A DNA stretch of 64,000 nt, from the NCBI GenBank assembly GCA_025456345.1, contig JALOKU010000001.1, positions 83,758 to 147,757 on the forward strand, written 5' to 3'. The position numbers and the translations under genes are program-made. Below, one piece after another: positions 15,532 through 26,520 of this stretch. This DNA comes from Vicinamibacterales bacterium. GTDB taxonomy: Bacteria > Acidobacteriota > Vicinamibacteria > Vicinamibacterales > JAKQTR01. Under the pieces are notes generated by a model, which did no database searches, was not told the DNA's origin, and saw only the letters and a list, made by a program, of their open reading frames with translations. Position 1 is the stretch's first letter. Each line of letters starts with the position of its first letter.

Positions 15532-17046
15532 TCAGGGGCTCAGCCGGTAGATCGAGAAGCGGGCGTTGCGGTAGGCCAGCGGCAGATCGAGCACGCGCTC
15601 GGTGACCAGGACGTCGAGGCCGAACCGATCGGCGAGCGCGCGGGCCGAGGCGGGCGTGAGGCCGTCGAAGTCGGTCATCGCGATGCGGCGCTCCGCCACC
15701 CTCATCGCCACGCGGCGCGAGTACATCGCCATCGCCGCGTCCTTCATTTCTTCGAGATAGACGTCGCGTCCGGCTGCCACGCGCACGCTGGCGGCGTGGC
15801 GCCACGCATGCGACGGGTCCGCCAGCACGTGGGTGGCCTCGGGCTGATGCCGCAGCCAGTTCATCGCGTCCTGCCAGTCGCCCTGCGGGAGCCCCGCCTG
15901 CACGACCGGCCGCCCGGGGTGCTCCACCCACATCACCCAGGCGCCGCGAGCGGCCGCGAGACCGATGAGCGCGCACGCCACGGCCGCCGCACGCCGGTTC
16001 CGCGTGGCCTCGCCGGGCATCCGGCGCCCTGCGTCCGCCAGCGCCCAGACCGCGTAGATCGTCGCCGCGAGGTCGAGCATCCAGAACACCCGCGACACCT
16101 GGAACTGAATGGCGAGCGCGATGCGGGCGGCGACACACGGCAGGGTCAGGACGAAGATGGCCACCAGGGCCGAAAGGCCCAGGACCATCGCCCCTTCGCG
16201 CGGGCGCGTGACCCCCAGGCGCCGGCGCAGGGCGAACCCCGCGGCCGGGACGGCGGCATACAGCGCGGCTACCGCCCAGCCGTCAGCCCCCCACCCGGTG
16301 GCGAACAGGTACTCCTTGCCCTCGAGCACCGCGAGCCACGCATCGTCCATGCGGACCAGCTGCGGGCTCAGCGGGCCCCAGCCGATGGCCCAGATCGCGA
16401 CAGCCGCCGTGCCGCCCCCAGCCGCCAGCAGCCAGGGCCGCAGCCGGGCATCCGCCGCGATGAGCGCCACGCCCACCCAGACGCCGAACCACAGGGCTGT
16501 CGTCGGGTGCACGACGAAGGCGGCCGCCACAAGCGCGAGGGCGGCGACAGGCCTCGCGCGCAAGACCGACACCACCGCCGCGAGTCCGATGGCGAACGCC
16601 AGTACGCGCGGGTGCCCGTAGCCTTCGAGCGTGTTCACGCCCGTCATGCCCACCCGGTGCTTCAAGGCCAGTGCGGCCACCACGGCGACCTGGGCCCACC
16701 GGGAGAGGCCCAGGTGCTCGGCCAGCGCACGTGCGCCCCAGAAGAGGAGCAGGAGGGCGAGGAGGTAGAGCCCGAGGAACAGGGCTGGCTGCGAGACGTG
16801 CGCCGTGCGGACAAGCGCCGCCGCCACTCGCGGGAAGACGTTGAGCCGATCCTGGTCGTCGATGAGGATGCGGTCGCGCGGGAAGGACTCCGGCTCCAAA
16901 TGGCGCTGGATCGCCGGCAGGTAGAAAGCCTGGTCGCTGGCGCCGAACCGGTAGCCCGCGCTGTTGAGCGTGGCCGCGACGACGAAGACGAGCGCGGCGA
17001 GCCCCCAGACCAGCCGGGGCCACGGCCGCGCCGCGTCTTCGTGCAT
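15532..17046 (-). CDS. Multi-pass membrane protein, possible GT-C-type glycosyltransferase
   Basis: 504 residues from ATG 17046. About ten to twelve hydrophobic segments span residues 13-400, followed by a soluble C-terminal domain of about 150 residues (DWQDAMNWLRHQP to FSIYRLSP). The first extracytoplasmic loop contains FGASDQAFYLPAIQRHLEPESFPRDRI, which resembles the substrate loop of GT-C glycosyltransferases. The general architecture (membrane core plus periplasmic tail with DAMNWLR...TPxxxxVLADP-like segment) fits that class, but the family is not certain. The start is 11 nt below the DinB stop. Confidence 0.6.
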   Translation of the reverse strand: MHEDAARPWPRLVWGLAALVFVVAATLNSAGYRFGASDQAFYLPAIQRHLEPESFPRDRILIDDQDRLNVFPRVAAALVRTAHVSQPALFLGLYLLALLLLFWGARALAEHLGLSRWAQVAVVAALALKHRVGMTGVNTLEGYGHPRVLAFAIGLAAVVSVLRARPVAALALVAAAFVVHPTTALWFGVWVGVALIAADARLRPWLLAAGGGTAAVAIWAIGWGPLSPQLVRMDDAWLAVLEGKEYLFATGWGADGWAVAALYAAVPAAGFALRRRLGVTRPREGAMVLGLSALVAIFVLTLPCVAARIALAIQFQVSRVFWMLDLAATIYAVWALADAGRRMPGEATRNRRAAAVACALIGLAAARGAWVMWVEHPGRPVVQAGLPQGDWQDAMNWLRHQPEATHVLADPSHAWRHAASVRVAAGRDVYLEEMKDAAMAMYSRRVAMRVAERRIAMTDFDGLTPASARALADRFGLDVLVTERVLDLPLAYRNARFSIYRLSP

Positions 17047-17057
17047 CGCCCTCACGT

Positions 17058-17552
17058 TCAGCTTTCGTCGGCGCTGGGCCCGTAGATGCCGGGCACTTTC
17101 GAGCCGGTCAGTCGCAGGTAGACGCTCAGCTGCCCGCGATGGTGAATGAGGTGGTTCATCACCCACGACCGCCACGCCGCGGCGCGCGGCATGCCGAACA
17201 GCTCCTTGCCGTTCTGTTTGAACGTCCACGTGCTCATCAGCTCAGCGTCGGTCCGCGCCGCGAGGAGCGCGCGAATCGTCTTCACCTGGCCGTCGAACAG
17301 CTCCAGCACGGCGGAGGTTGTGGCCGCGGCTGCCGGCTTGTGCGCGCCGTCGACCATGTTGAACTCCGTCTGCGTGAGAATCGTCTGGCCCCACTGCGGG
17401 ATTTCCGCCACGTGCGTGGCCAGGCGGCCCAGGCTCATCGACTTTTCGTGCGGCTTCCAGCCGAACTGGGCGTCATCCACCCGCTCGAGCACCTTTCGCG
17501 TCACGGCCATTTCGTGATCGAACTCCGGCAACAGCGCGTCAACGATCGCCAT
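17058..17552 (-). CDS. DinB-family (YfiT-like) metal-dependent four-helix protein
   Basis: 164 residues with three histidines in the DinB arrangement: H47 in LATHVAEIPQW, then H134 and H138 in NHLIHHRGQ. The family holds a metal in a four-helix bundle. Some members are thiol-dependent transferases, such as bacillithiol or mycothiol enzymes, but most have no known substrate. The ATG has AAGGAG upstream. It is probably co-transcribed with the membrane protein downstream. This is not the dinB polymerase, despite the family name. Confidence 0.88.
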   Translation of the reverse strand: MAIVDALLPEFDHEMAVTRKVLERVDDAQFGWKPHEKSMSLGRLATHVAEIPQWGQTILTQTEFNMVDGAHKPAAAATTSAVLELFDGQVKTIRALLAARTDAELMSTWTFKQNGKELFGMPRAAAWRSWVMNHLIHHRGQLSVYLRLTGSKVPGIYGPSADES

Positions 17553-17607
17553 TTCTCAGCTCCTTGGTGTTGATTGACTGGTTTCCTTCAGCGTGACACC
17601 GTCTCGT

Positions 17608-17677
17608 CCCTATCCCCTCGTCCCTTGCCCCTTGCCCCTTGCCCCTTGTCCCTATCCCCTTGCCCCTGTCCCCTAGC
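17608..17677 (+). repeat. Array of ten contiguous 7-bp units CCCTNNY (G-rich on the minus strand)
   Basis: Ten heptamers follow without slippage: CCCTATC, CCCTCGT, CCCTTGC (three times), CCCTTGT, CCCTATC, CCCTTGC, CCCTGTC, CCCTAGC. The G-rich strand fits the four-run G-quadruplex pattern. The last unit contains the TAG stop codon (17673-17675) of the large membrane protein gene. Related arrays occur at 33932, 47947 and 48533. Confidence 0.85.
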
Positions 17678-20528
17678 CTATGACCTCCACCCAGCATCCC
17701 AGAAACCGGCGATCGCGGCTGCCAGGGGTGACCTCGGACGGCCTGAAACCGTTCGCGGGGCTGATCGTCATCCGCAGCGTGCCGTCGAGCGGTGTCGGCT
17801 CCACGTCGACCTCCGCCGGCACGCCGGCCTCCAGGTCGGTCGTCCACGTGAGCCCGGGTGTTTCGAACCTGACGCTGTTCGCCACCGGGCTCCGCAGCCG
17901 CAGGCGGACCTTCGTCGTCAGGCGCCCGGTCTTCGACACCACCGAGACGATGGCGCGATTGGCGCCGCGGACCCAGAACCCGTCAGGTTCCGGGTAGGAC
18001 GCACTGTCGTGGAACAGGAAGACGAACCGGTCCAGGGCAAGCGTCGCCAGCACCTCGTACGCCGCGACGCGATCGAGGGTGGGTGCCACGCGCATCGGGC
18101 GCACCCGCAGTTCACCGACCGCCGCTTCGAGGCCAGCCGACGCGCGGAAGCCGACGAAGTTCACGTCGACCGGGAGGTCGAACGTCCCCTGCCACCGGCC
18201 ACCCGCCTCAACGTCCACGTTCCACTCGGTCAGGGCGCCGCCGGACCGCCCTGCCTGCAGGACGAGGTTGCCCGCGAGGCGTGCCGCCGGGTCGGCGCCG
18301 GATCGCGGCGTGAGCTCGAGGGCGTAACGCCCGGAGGGCAGCGCGAAGCGCGCGTTGAGCAGGACCGGAGCCGGCTGACGTGCGGTCCGCGACCCTGGCC
18401 TGGCCGACAGCGAGAACGCCTGCGGCAGCGAGGCGGCGTCGAAGAAGGAAAGCGGGTCGTAGCGGATGCCGATCGGTCTGGCATGCGGGTCGAACGACTC
18501 CAGCATCTCGATGCGTGAACGGTCCTCCGGCGACGGGCACGGCTTGAGGTTGGCGCCGAGCGTCGGCGGCATGACGATCGTGACCAGCAGCACGGCGAGC
18601 AGCGCACCGGCATCGGCGCGCAGGAACGCCAGTCCCCGGCCGGTGCGTGAACTGCCGCGCGCCGCCGTTCGGCGGGTGGCGAGCAGCCCGACGGCCCACG
18701 CGCTCAGGGCGATGGCCAGCAGCCAGATTCCCGCCTGCGCGAGGGCGAGCCAGGTCGGCTGCATGATGAAGTCCGGCGCAAACGCCCACAGGTGCCAGTC
18801 CGGCGACAGCCACTCGAGGAACCTCGAGATGCCGTTGCGGCCAAGCGCGAGCGTGGCGCCGTTGCGCACGGCCAGCACCGCCACCGAGGTGGCCAGGCCG
18901 ACCAGCAGCAGCAACCGGTACACCGCCCGGCGCTCCGGATGGCCGGCGCCCGCCCGGAACTCCCACGCCACGGGCAGCGACATCAGCAGCAGCCCGGAGA
19001 CGAGCATCCGCCCCGGCAGCGCCGTGCCACCCCACCACATCTGAAACGCGCCAACTGAGCCGACCAGCGCGGCAAGCGCCAATCCGATCTCGACGGCCAG
19101 GCCGCGGGCCCGGCCGCCGGCACGCCACATCGACCACAGGCCGACAATGCCGAGCGCGAGCGCCGGCGCGTAAGGCAGGATGCCGTACTCCTGGTCGACG
19201 AGCAGGCCCGTGACGCCGCGTACCAGGTTTCCGGCGCTCATCTGTGTGCCGGCGGCCCCGCCGTACGGCGCCGACGGCCAGGGCGAGCCCCAGATGACGA
19301 AGTGGAACGCGAGCCACGCCGCAACGCTCAGGGCGAACGGCGCGGCTGCGGCGATCACGAGGCGCTCCCGGGTCCACGGCGAAGCCGGGCGGTCGCGCCA
19401 GATCCGCCAGACGCCGACGGCGAGGAGCACGGCGGCTATCAGGGCGTACTTCGCATGCAGCCACGGCAGCACGGCCGTCGCGAGGCCGAGCAGCAGCGCG
19501 CGCCAGGCCCGCGCCGGCGTCGCCGTGGCTGCGCCCGGCTCGCTGTCGCCGAGCCCCACGTCGCGGATGGCCACCGTGGCCGCCACCATCACCGCGAACG
19601 CAGCCGGGATCTCGGGATACACGGTGCCGCTGTTCGTCAGGTAGGGCACCGACAGCGCCGTCACCGACCACGAGAAGGTGGCGGCCGCCACCGAGCCCGT
19701 CACGCGCCGCACCCAGCGCCACGCCAGCGCCGCCGCGGCGGCCGCGATGAGGACCATCAGCAGCACCACCGCCGGGTAGCCGCCCAGCGCGAACGCCGGC
19801 GCGGCGAGCAGCGGCAGGCCGACAGGATGGACCGAATAGGTTCCGCCATCCCGGCCCGCCGCGATCGTGTGCGGCGCCAGGTCTGCGTCGTAGTACGCGG
19901 CGTAGTCCCGCCGCGCATGGTTGTTCTCGATCCGCAGGTCGTGGTCCGTGAGCAGGCTCTGCGTGATGATGAGGTAATGCGGCTCGTCGCCCCCCGGGAA
20001 CATCCCCGACGGGGCGAGCGCCAGGGCCGCCGTGCCAAAGAGCACGGCGCTGGCCGCGAAGACGACGAGGTAGCTGCGCAGGGCCGACCACGCGCGCATC
20101 CGCACCACGAGGCGGCGCCCGCGGCCGGTGCCGAGCACCGACCACGCGACCTGGCTTGCGACGACCAGCCAGACCAGCAGCCGCCCCGGGCCCGCGAACA
20201 CTCTCAAGACCGGCACCCGGTCGGGCAGCCAGGGCAGATACGGCAGGATGAGCACCGACAGCGCGTAGAGCGGCAGGAACGAATCCCCGGACCGCGTGGG
20301 CGCCGCACCCCCGGAGCCGGGAACGCCGCGAGGGGCGTCGGAGAGACGCAGGCTCAGCACTGCACCGATGGCCAGCGCAAGGGCGAGGCTGGCCGCCAGT
20401 TGGGCCAGGCTCGGCAGCATCGCCACCCTGACCGCCTGCGCGCCATTCACGGCGACGTCGAGCGAGCCCAACGACACCCAGAACGCCGCGCCGGCAGTGA
20501 TCCACGCGCCCACAGTCCGGAGGTTCAC
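17673..20528 (-). CDS. Large multi-pass membrane protein, probable GT-C-type glycosyltransferase
   Basis: 951 residues from a GTG at 20528 (GAGGAG upstream). There are about 13 membrane segments, then a soluble C-terminal region of about 300 residues from residue 650. After an early membrane segment comes PGGDEPHYLIITQSLL, where the DE pair is the acidic motif typical of GT-C enzymes using lipid-linked sugars, followed by TYSVHPVGLPLLAAPAF. The soluble tail has beta-rich segments (GRYALELTPRSG, FVGFRASAGLEA). No specific substrate can be assigned. Its stop codon lies inside a heptamer array. Translation of the G-rich side continues no further. Confidence 0.65.
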   Translation of the reverse strand: MNLRTVGAWITAGAAFWVSLGSLDVAVNGAQAVRVAMLPSLAQLAASLALALAIGAVLSLRLSDAPRGVPGSGGAAPTRSGDSFLPLYALSVLILPYLPWLPDRVPVLRVFAGPGRLLVWLVVASQVAWSVLGTGRGRRLVVRMRAWSALRSYLVVFAASAVLFGTAALALAPSGMFPGGDEPHYLIITQSLLTDHDLRIENNHARRDYAAYYDADLAPHTIAAGRDGGTYSVHPVGLPLLAAPAFALGGYPAVVLLMVLIAAAAAALAWRWVRRVTGSVAAATFSWSVTALSVPYLTNSGTVYPEIPAAFAVMVAATVAIRDVGLGDSEPGAATATPARAWRALLLGLATAVLPWLHAKYALIAAVLLAVGVWRIWRDRPASPWTRERLVIAAAAPFALSVAAWLAFHFVIWGSPWPSAPYGGAAGTQMSAGNLVRGVTGLLVDQEYGILPYAPALALGIVGLWSMWRAGGRARGLAVEIGLALAALVGSVGAFQMWWGGTALPGRMLVSGLLLMSLPVAWEFRAGAGHPERRAVYRLLLLVGLATSVAVLAVRNGATLALGRNGISRFLEWLSPDWHLWAFAPDFIMQPTWLALAQAGIWLLAIALSAWAVGLLATRRTAARGSSRTGRGLAFLRADAGALLAVLLVTIVMPPTLGANLKPCPSPEDRSRIEMLESFDPHARPIGIRYDPLSFFDAASLPQAFSLSARPGSRTARQPAPVLLNARFALPSGRYALELTPRSGADPAARLAGNLVLQAGRSGGALTEWNVDVEAGGRWQGTFDLPVDVNFVGFRASAGLEAAVGELRVRPMRVAPTLDRVAAYEVLATLALDRFVFLFHDSASYPEPDGFWVRGANRAIVSVVSKTGRLTTKVRLRLRSPVANSVRFETPGLTWTTDLEAGVPAEVDVEPTPLDGTLRMTISPANGFRPSEVTPGSRDRRFLGCWVEVIG

Positions 20529-20549
20529 AGCATCTCCTCGATGATGGTC

Positions 20550-20559
20550 TACAATTCTA
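20550..20559. promoter_or_regulatory. Divergent A+T-rich promoter region
   Basis: The plus strand shows TACAAT (20550-20555) toward the acetyltransferase gene, and the minus strand shows TAGAAT (20554-20559) toward the large membrane protein. The two -10-like boxes overlap by 2 bp in the 71-bp gap between the divergent genes. No strong -35 boxes are seen. Confidence 0.4.
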
Positions 20560-20599
20560 CTCCGCCGGCAGGCCCGGGCCGTTACCGCGCGGAACGCCG

Positions 20600-21139
20600 A
20601 TGAAACCGTATCCCCTGCAGTACGTCGCCGAGTCGGTGCTGGCCACCGGCGCTGGCGTGGTCGTCCGCCCCATCCGCGCCAGCGACGAGGCGATGATGGT
20701 GCGCTTCCACGAAGGCCTCTCCGACCGGAGCGTCTACCAGCGCTACTTCCACATGATGACGCTCGCCCGGCGGACCGCCCACGCGCGGCTGACGCGGATC
20801 TGCCTCGTCGACTACGACCGGGAGTTCGCGCTGGTGGCCGAAGGCCGCGACGAGGAGGGCGGCGCGCCGGTCATTCTGGGCGTCGCGCGCCTGCAGCGCC
20901 TCGGCGACGGGGGAGTGGCGGAGTTCGCGGTGGTGGTGGCCGACCGTTACCAGAGGATCGGCGTCGGCGGGGCGCTGATGCGCCAGGTGATCGCCATCGC
21001 GCGGCAGGAGGGCGTGTCGCGCCTGCGCGCCGACATCCTGTCCGAAAACGGCCCCATGCGGCGGTTGTGCGCACGGGCCGGCATCTGCGTGCGGCCGACG
21101 GCCGACCCGCAGGTGGTCGAAGCCGACCTCGCCTTCTAA
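20600..21139 (+). CDS. GNAT acetyltransferase resembling the catalytic domain of Pat-type lysine acetyltransferases
   Basis: 179 residues. The GNAT core runs from VVRPIRASDEAMMVRFHEGL through the acetyl-CoA motif DRYQRIGVGGALMRQVIAIAR to the C-terminal segment with LRADILSENGPMRRLCARAG. This C-terminal form is characteristic of the GNAT domain fused to ADP-forming acyl-CoA synthetase-like proteins (Pat/YfiQ). Here it is a free-standing protein. Such enzymes acetylate lysines, including those of acyl-CoA synthetases (family knowledge). The target is unknown, though an ADP-forming synthetase is encoded 11 kb away. Confidence 0.85.
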   Translation: MKPYPLQYVAESVLATGAGVVVRPIRASDEAMMVRFHEGLSDRSVYQRYFHMMTLARRTAHARLTRICLVDYDREFALVAEGRDEEGGAPVILGVARLQRLGDGGVAEFAVVVADRYQRIGVGGALMRQVIAIARQEGVSRLRADILSENGPMRRLCARAGICVRPTADPQVVEADLAF

Positions 21140-21140
21140 C

Positions 21141-21175
21141 CCGAAGCGCACTTCGGTCGGGGACACGCGCTTCGG
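21141..21175. other. Perfect 9-bp inverted repeat in a convergent gap
   Basis: CCGAAGCGC (21141-21149) pairs with GCGCTTCGG (21167-21175) over a 17-nt loop, directly after the acetyltransferase stop. It lies between the 3' ends of convergent genes and may end transcription, though no T-run follows. Confidence 0.45.
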
Positions 21176-21192
21176 CCGACGCAGGCTGCCTG

Positions 21193-21212
21193 CCCTGAGC
21201 GCAGTCGAAGGG
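21193..21212. repeat. Possible interspersed repeat (CCCTGAGCGCAGTCGAAGGG)
   Basis: The 20-bp sequence CCCTGAGCGCAGTCGAAGGG, with CCCT/AGGG ends, resembles a motif I recall as scattered between genes in many high-GC bacterial genomes. Only one copy is in this window, so the call rests on recollection, not on repetition here. The rest of this 128-bp gap holds nothing else I recognise. Confidence 0.3.
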
Positions 21213-21267
21213 ACGCCTGCGGGCTCCATCCCGGCGCATCCTCAACTGACGTGCGCGCCGGATCCCA

Positions 21268-23385
<2,118 letters not shown>

Positions 23386-23391
23386 GTCCGC

Positions 23392-23397
23392 ATTGTA
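23392..23397 (-). promoter_or_regulatory. TACAAT -10 element of glgX, 6 nt before the start
   Basis: Reading leftward, TACAAT ends 6 nt before the glgX ATG at 23385, which predicts a leaderless mRNA. It faces the yvcK -10 box across 13 bp, so each -35 region falls inside or beyond the other gene's start. Confidence 0.55.
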
Positions 23398-23410
23398 CGC
23401 GCAGCCGGGG

Positions 23411-23416
23411 TAGAAT
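23411..23416 (+). promoter_or_regulatory. TAGAAT -10 element of yvcK, 6 nt before the start
   Basis: TAGAAT is followed by six C residues and the ATG at 23423. This predicts transcription starting at or next to the start codon, with no room for a ribosome binding site. Confidence 0.55.
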
Positions 23417-23422
23417 CCCCCC

Positions 23423-24406
23423 ATGTACCTCCGGGTGATGAAGGTGGGCTGCTTCGGCGGGGGCACGGGCCTGCCGAGCGTGCTGGGCGGCCTGAAGCGG
23501 AATCCCTGGCTCGACCTGCACGCCATCGTCACCATGTTCGACAGCGGCGGCAGTTCGGGGCAGCTGCGCGACGAGCTGGGCGTCCTGCCGCCGGGCGACG
23601 TGCTGAAGTGCGCCCTGGCGCTGGCGCGCAACGAGCGCGAGGCACGCCGGCTGCTGCTGTCCCGGCTGCCGACGCTCGAGGATTCGCGCCTGGCCGGCCA
23701 CACGGCCGGCAACCTCCTGCTGTCGATGATGGAGCAGTACAGCGGGAGCTTTCTGGCCGGGGTCGAAGGCCTGCGGGCGCTGCTGGGCTGCCGAGGCCGC
23801 GTGTGGCCGGTGAGCATCGAGCAAGCCAGCCTGTGCGCGCGCTACGCGGACGGCTCGAGCGAGCGCGGCGAGGCGGACGTGGATGCCCGGCTCGATCGCG
23901 GCCACGCGATCGAGCAGGTGTGGCTGGATCCGCCCGTGGAGATCCACCGCGCGGTGGCCGGCGCCATCGCCGAACTCGAGGCGGTGATCGTCGGCCCGGG
24001 CAGCTTCTTCACGAGCCTGATGCCGATCTTCTCGGTCAAGGGCGTGCCTGAGGCCCTCGCGCGGGCTCGGGGGCCGATCATCCTCATCGCCAACCTGCTC
24101 ACGGAAGGCCAGGGCATGAGGGGCTTCACGGCGGGCGATGCCGTGAGGATGATTGGCCAGGCAGCCGGACGGCCGGTCAGCGCGGTCGTCTTCAACGAGG
24201 GGCGGCCGTCGGCCGACGTGCTGGCGCGCTACACCGACGAGCACAAGTACCCGCTGGAGTTGGGCACGCTACCCGCCTCCTGCACGCTGGTCAGCGGACG
24301 GTTCTGGCGGAAAGACATCGCGCGCCACGATCGTCTGCGGCTCGCGCACGCCCTCTGGGCGGTACTCGCCGCGAACCTCGAGCGACGCTCCCGTCCGCGG
24401 CTCTGA
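23423..24406 (+). CDS. yvcK: Gluconeogenesis factor YvcK (CofD/YvcK family, UDP-sugar binding)
   Basis: 327 residues. The N-terminal nucleotide loop is [17 protein letters not shown], followed by [29 protein letters not shown], which is diagnostic for YvcK. Further signatures are [22 protein letters not shown] and [11 protein letters not shown]. YvcK proteins bind UDP-sugars and affect carbon flux and peptidoglycan precursor supply (family knowledge). Its divergent pairing with glgX fits a role in carbohydrate balance. The chain is complete relative to the usual 310-340 residues. Confidence 0.92.
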   Translation: MYLRVMKVGCFGGGTGLPSVLGGLKRNPWLDLHAIVTMFDSGGSSGQLRDELGVLPPGDVLKCALALARNEREARRLLLSRLPTLEDSRLAGHTAGNLLLSMMEQYSGSFLAGVEGLRALLGCRGRVWPVSIEQASLCARYADGSSERGEADVDARLDRGHAIEQVWLDPPVEIHRAVAGAIAELEAVIVGPGSFFTSLMPIFSVKGVPEALARARGPIILIANLLTEGQGMRGFTAGDAVRMIGQAAGRPVSAVVFNEGRPSADVLARYTDEHKYPLELGTLPASCTLVSGRFWRKDIARHDRLRLAHALWAVLAANLERRSRPRL

Positions 24407-24436
24407 TCCGTACGTACCTGGTCCCCCGGGGCGACC

Positions 24437-25699
24437 ATGACCGACACCGAACTGCGAACGCTGGGGGTGATCATCGCGGCCCTGGGCGGCGCCGCCATCG
24501 GGGTGGAGCGCGAGCGGTCGGGGCATGCGAAGGGCCCTGATGCGCGGTTCGCCGGGGTCCGCACCTTCACGCTGCTCGGCGGGCTCTCGGGCCTCGCCGG
24601 GTGGCTCTGGGCCGCACAGATTCCATGGCTGGCGGTCGTGCTGCTGGCCGGCGCCGCCGCGCTGGTGGTGGTGGCCTACCAGGCCGTCGCCGCCCGGGAC
24701 CCCGATGGCACCACGGAAGTGGCGGCGCTGGTGACGCTGGCCGCCGGCGTACTGGGCGGCCTCGGCCACCTGGCGTTTTCGAGCGCCGTGATTGCCGTCA
24801 CGGCGCTGCTGCTCATCGAGAAGTCGCGCGTGCACGCGCTGGTTCAGCGGATGGACGACAAAGCCGTCCGCGCCGGCATCCGCTTCGCGGTGATGGCCGT
24901 CGTGCTGATGCCGCTGCTCCCGGCGGGCCCGTACGGTCCCCTCGGCGGCGTCAGGCCTCGCGAGCTGTGGGTCTTCGTGCTGTTCTTCTCGGGCATCAGT
25001 TTCGCCGGCTATATCGCGCGCCTCTTCGTGGGCGCCCGCCACGGCTACCTGGTCGCCGGCCTGCTCGGCGGCGTCGTCTCGTCAACGAGCGTGACGCTGT
25101 CGTTTTCGCGGGCGAGCCGGCGCGAAGACGAGGCGGTCGGCCGGCCCCTCGCCTATGGCGTGCTCGCCGCCTGCACCACGTTGTTCGTTCGAGTCGCCGC
25201 GGCCACGGCCGTGCTGTCGTTCCCGCTGGCCGAGCGGCTCGTTCCCCTGATTGCGGCGCCGTTCCTCGTCGGGGTGGCGGCCGTGCTGATCGGCCTGCGA
25301 AGGCCGCAGCAGGAGCGGCCGGAGGTGCACACGCTCCAGAACCCGCTGCAGCTGGGAGCGGCGCTGCAGATGGCCGCGCTCTTCCAGGCGGTGCTGTTCA
25401 TCGTCGATGCGGTGCGGACGACCTGGGGCGATGTGGGCCTGGTCGTCAGCGGCGCGATCCTCGGCGTGGCCGACGTCGACGCGCTGATGATCTCGATGGC
25501 CCATGCCGTCGCGACGGGCGGCGCGCCGGCGGCGCCGGCGACGGCCGTGGCGGTCGGCATCCTGTCGAACACCCTGTTCAAACTGGCCCTGGCGACGACG
25601 CTCTCCCGCCCGCCGTTCAGGCGCACGGCTGGGGTGGGCCTCGCGGCGATGGCCGCCGCGTCGCTGGCGGCGCTCCTGGTCTTTCGCCCCGGTCCTTGA
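24437..25699 (+). CDS. MgtC/DUF4010-family integral membrane protein
   Basis: 420 residues with about twelve hydrophobic segments. The N terminus (about 1-140) is MgtC/SapB-like: AALGGAAIGVERERSGH and ARFAGVRTFTLLGGLSG. The C-terminal half matches the DUF4010 region (YLVAGLLGGVVSSTSVTLSFSRASRRE and LGVADVDALMISMA). Function is not established; MgtC-type domains are linked to magnesium stress and membrane energetics. It follows yvcK by 30 nt and may be co-transcribed. Confidence 0.85.
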   Translation: MTDTELRTLGVIIAALGGAAIGVERERSGHAKGPDARFAGVRTFTLLGGLSGLAGWLWAAQIPWLAVVLLAGAAALVVVAYQAVAARDPDGTTEVAALVTLAAGVLGGLGHLAFSSAVIAVTALLLIEKSRVHALVQRMDDKAVRAGIRFAVMAVVLMPLLPAGPYGPLGGVRPRELWVFVLFFSGISFAGYIARLFVGARHGYLVAGLLGGVVSSTSVTLSFSRASRREDEAVGRPLAYGVLAACTTLFVRVAAATAVLSFPLAERLVPLIAAPFLVGVAAVLIGLRRPQQERPEVHTLQNPLQLGAALQMAALFQAVLFIVDAVRTTWGDVGLVVSGAILGVADVDALMISMAHAVATGGAPAAPATAVAVGILSNTLFKLALATTLSRPPFRRTAGVGLAAMAAASLAALLVFRPGP

Positions 25700-25724
25700 C
25701 TTCGCCGCGGGGCGTCACTAGCCT
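25696..25724 (+). promoter_or_regulatory. Sigma70-type promoter of the pxp operon
   Basis: TTGACT (25696-25701), exactly 17 bp, then TAGCCT (25719-25724). The -10 ends 8 nt before the pxpA ATG at 25733, so the mRNA leader is at most 1-2 nt. The -35 box overlaps the last codons of the MgtC/DUF4010 gene. Confidence 0.6.
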
Positions 25725-25732
25725 GTGGCGCC

Positions 25733-26518
25733 ATGGGCGCAACACGCACCTCGGCACGGGTCGACATCAACTGCGACATGGGCGAAGGCTTCGGGGCCTA
25801 CGCCATGGGCCTCGATGCCGACATCATCGCCCACATCACCTCCGCCAACATTGCCTGCGGGTTTCACGCCGGCGATCCGGGATGGATGCGGGCCACCGTC
25901 TCGCTCGCCGAGCGTCACCGCGTCGGCGTGGGTGCGCACCCGGGCTTTCCGGATCTGCGCGGATTCGGCCGCCGCGCCATGCAGGCGTCGGCCGCCGAGA
26001 TTGCCGACGACCTCGTCTATCAGATTGGCGCACTGACGGCGTTCACGGGCGGGAAGCGCCTCCAGCACGTGAAGCCCCACGGCGCCCTGTACAACATGGC
26101 GGTCGAACGCGAGGACGTGGCCCGCGCCATCGGCGATGCCATTCTCGAGGTTGATCGGGATCTGATTCTCGTCGTGCTGGCCGGCTCACCCTGGGAGCAG
26201 GTGGCTCGACGTATGGGGCTGCGAGTGGCGCGGGAGGTGTTCGCGGACCGCGCCTTCGACGCCCGGGGCGGGCTCGTGCCGCGGACGGCAGCCGGCGCGG
26301 TCATCCACGATGCGCCGACCGTCGTCGAGCGGAGTCTCCGGATGGTTCTCGACCACCGCGTGACCGCCGTCACCGGCGAAGACCTCGAACTGCACGCCGA
26401 CACGATTTGTCTGCACGGCGACACCCCTGGCGCGGTGAGCCTCGCGGCATCACTGCGCGTGGCGTTCGCGCGCGCCGGCGTCGAGGCGGTCCCGATGGCG
26501 GAACTGGTGGCGCGCTAG
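25733..26518 (+). CDS. pxpA: 5-oxoprolinase subunit A (LamB/YcsF family)
   Basis: 261 residues with the LamB/YcsF signatures VDINCDMGEGFGAY, ANIACGFHAGDPGWM, GAHPGFPDLRGFGRR, KPHGALYNMA and DTICLHGDTPGA. With PxpB and PxpC it hydrolyses 5-oxoproline (pyroglutamate) to glutamate using ATP. The ATG at 25733 is set by a promoter whose -10 ends 8 nt upstream. First gene of the pxpA-pxpB-pxpC-MFS operon, 2 nt before pxpB. Confidence 0.93.
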   Translation: MGATRTSARVDINCDMGEGFGAYAMGLDADIIAHITSANIACGFHAGDPGWMRATVSLAERHRVGVGAHPGFPDLRGFGRRAMQASAAEIADDLVYQIGALTAFTGGKRLQHVKPHGALYNMAVEREDVARAIGDAILEVDRDLILVVLAGSPWEQVARRMGLRVAREVFADRAFDARGGLVPRTAAGAVIHDAPTVVERSLRMVLDHRVTAVTGEDLELHADTICLHGDTPGAVSLAASLRVAFARAGVEAVPMAELVAR

Positions 26519-26520
26519 CC

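Noticed and set aside
17058..17552. DNA damage-inducible DinB polymerase
   Set aside because: Only the family name is shared. The sequence has the three-histidine DinB/YfiT metal site and no polymerase motifs.
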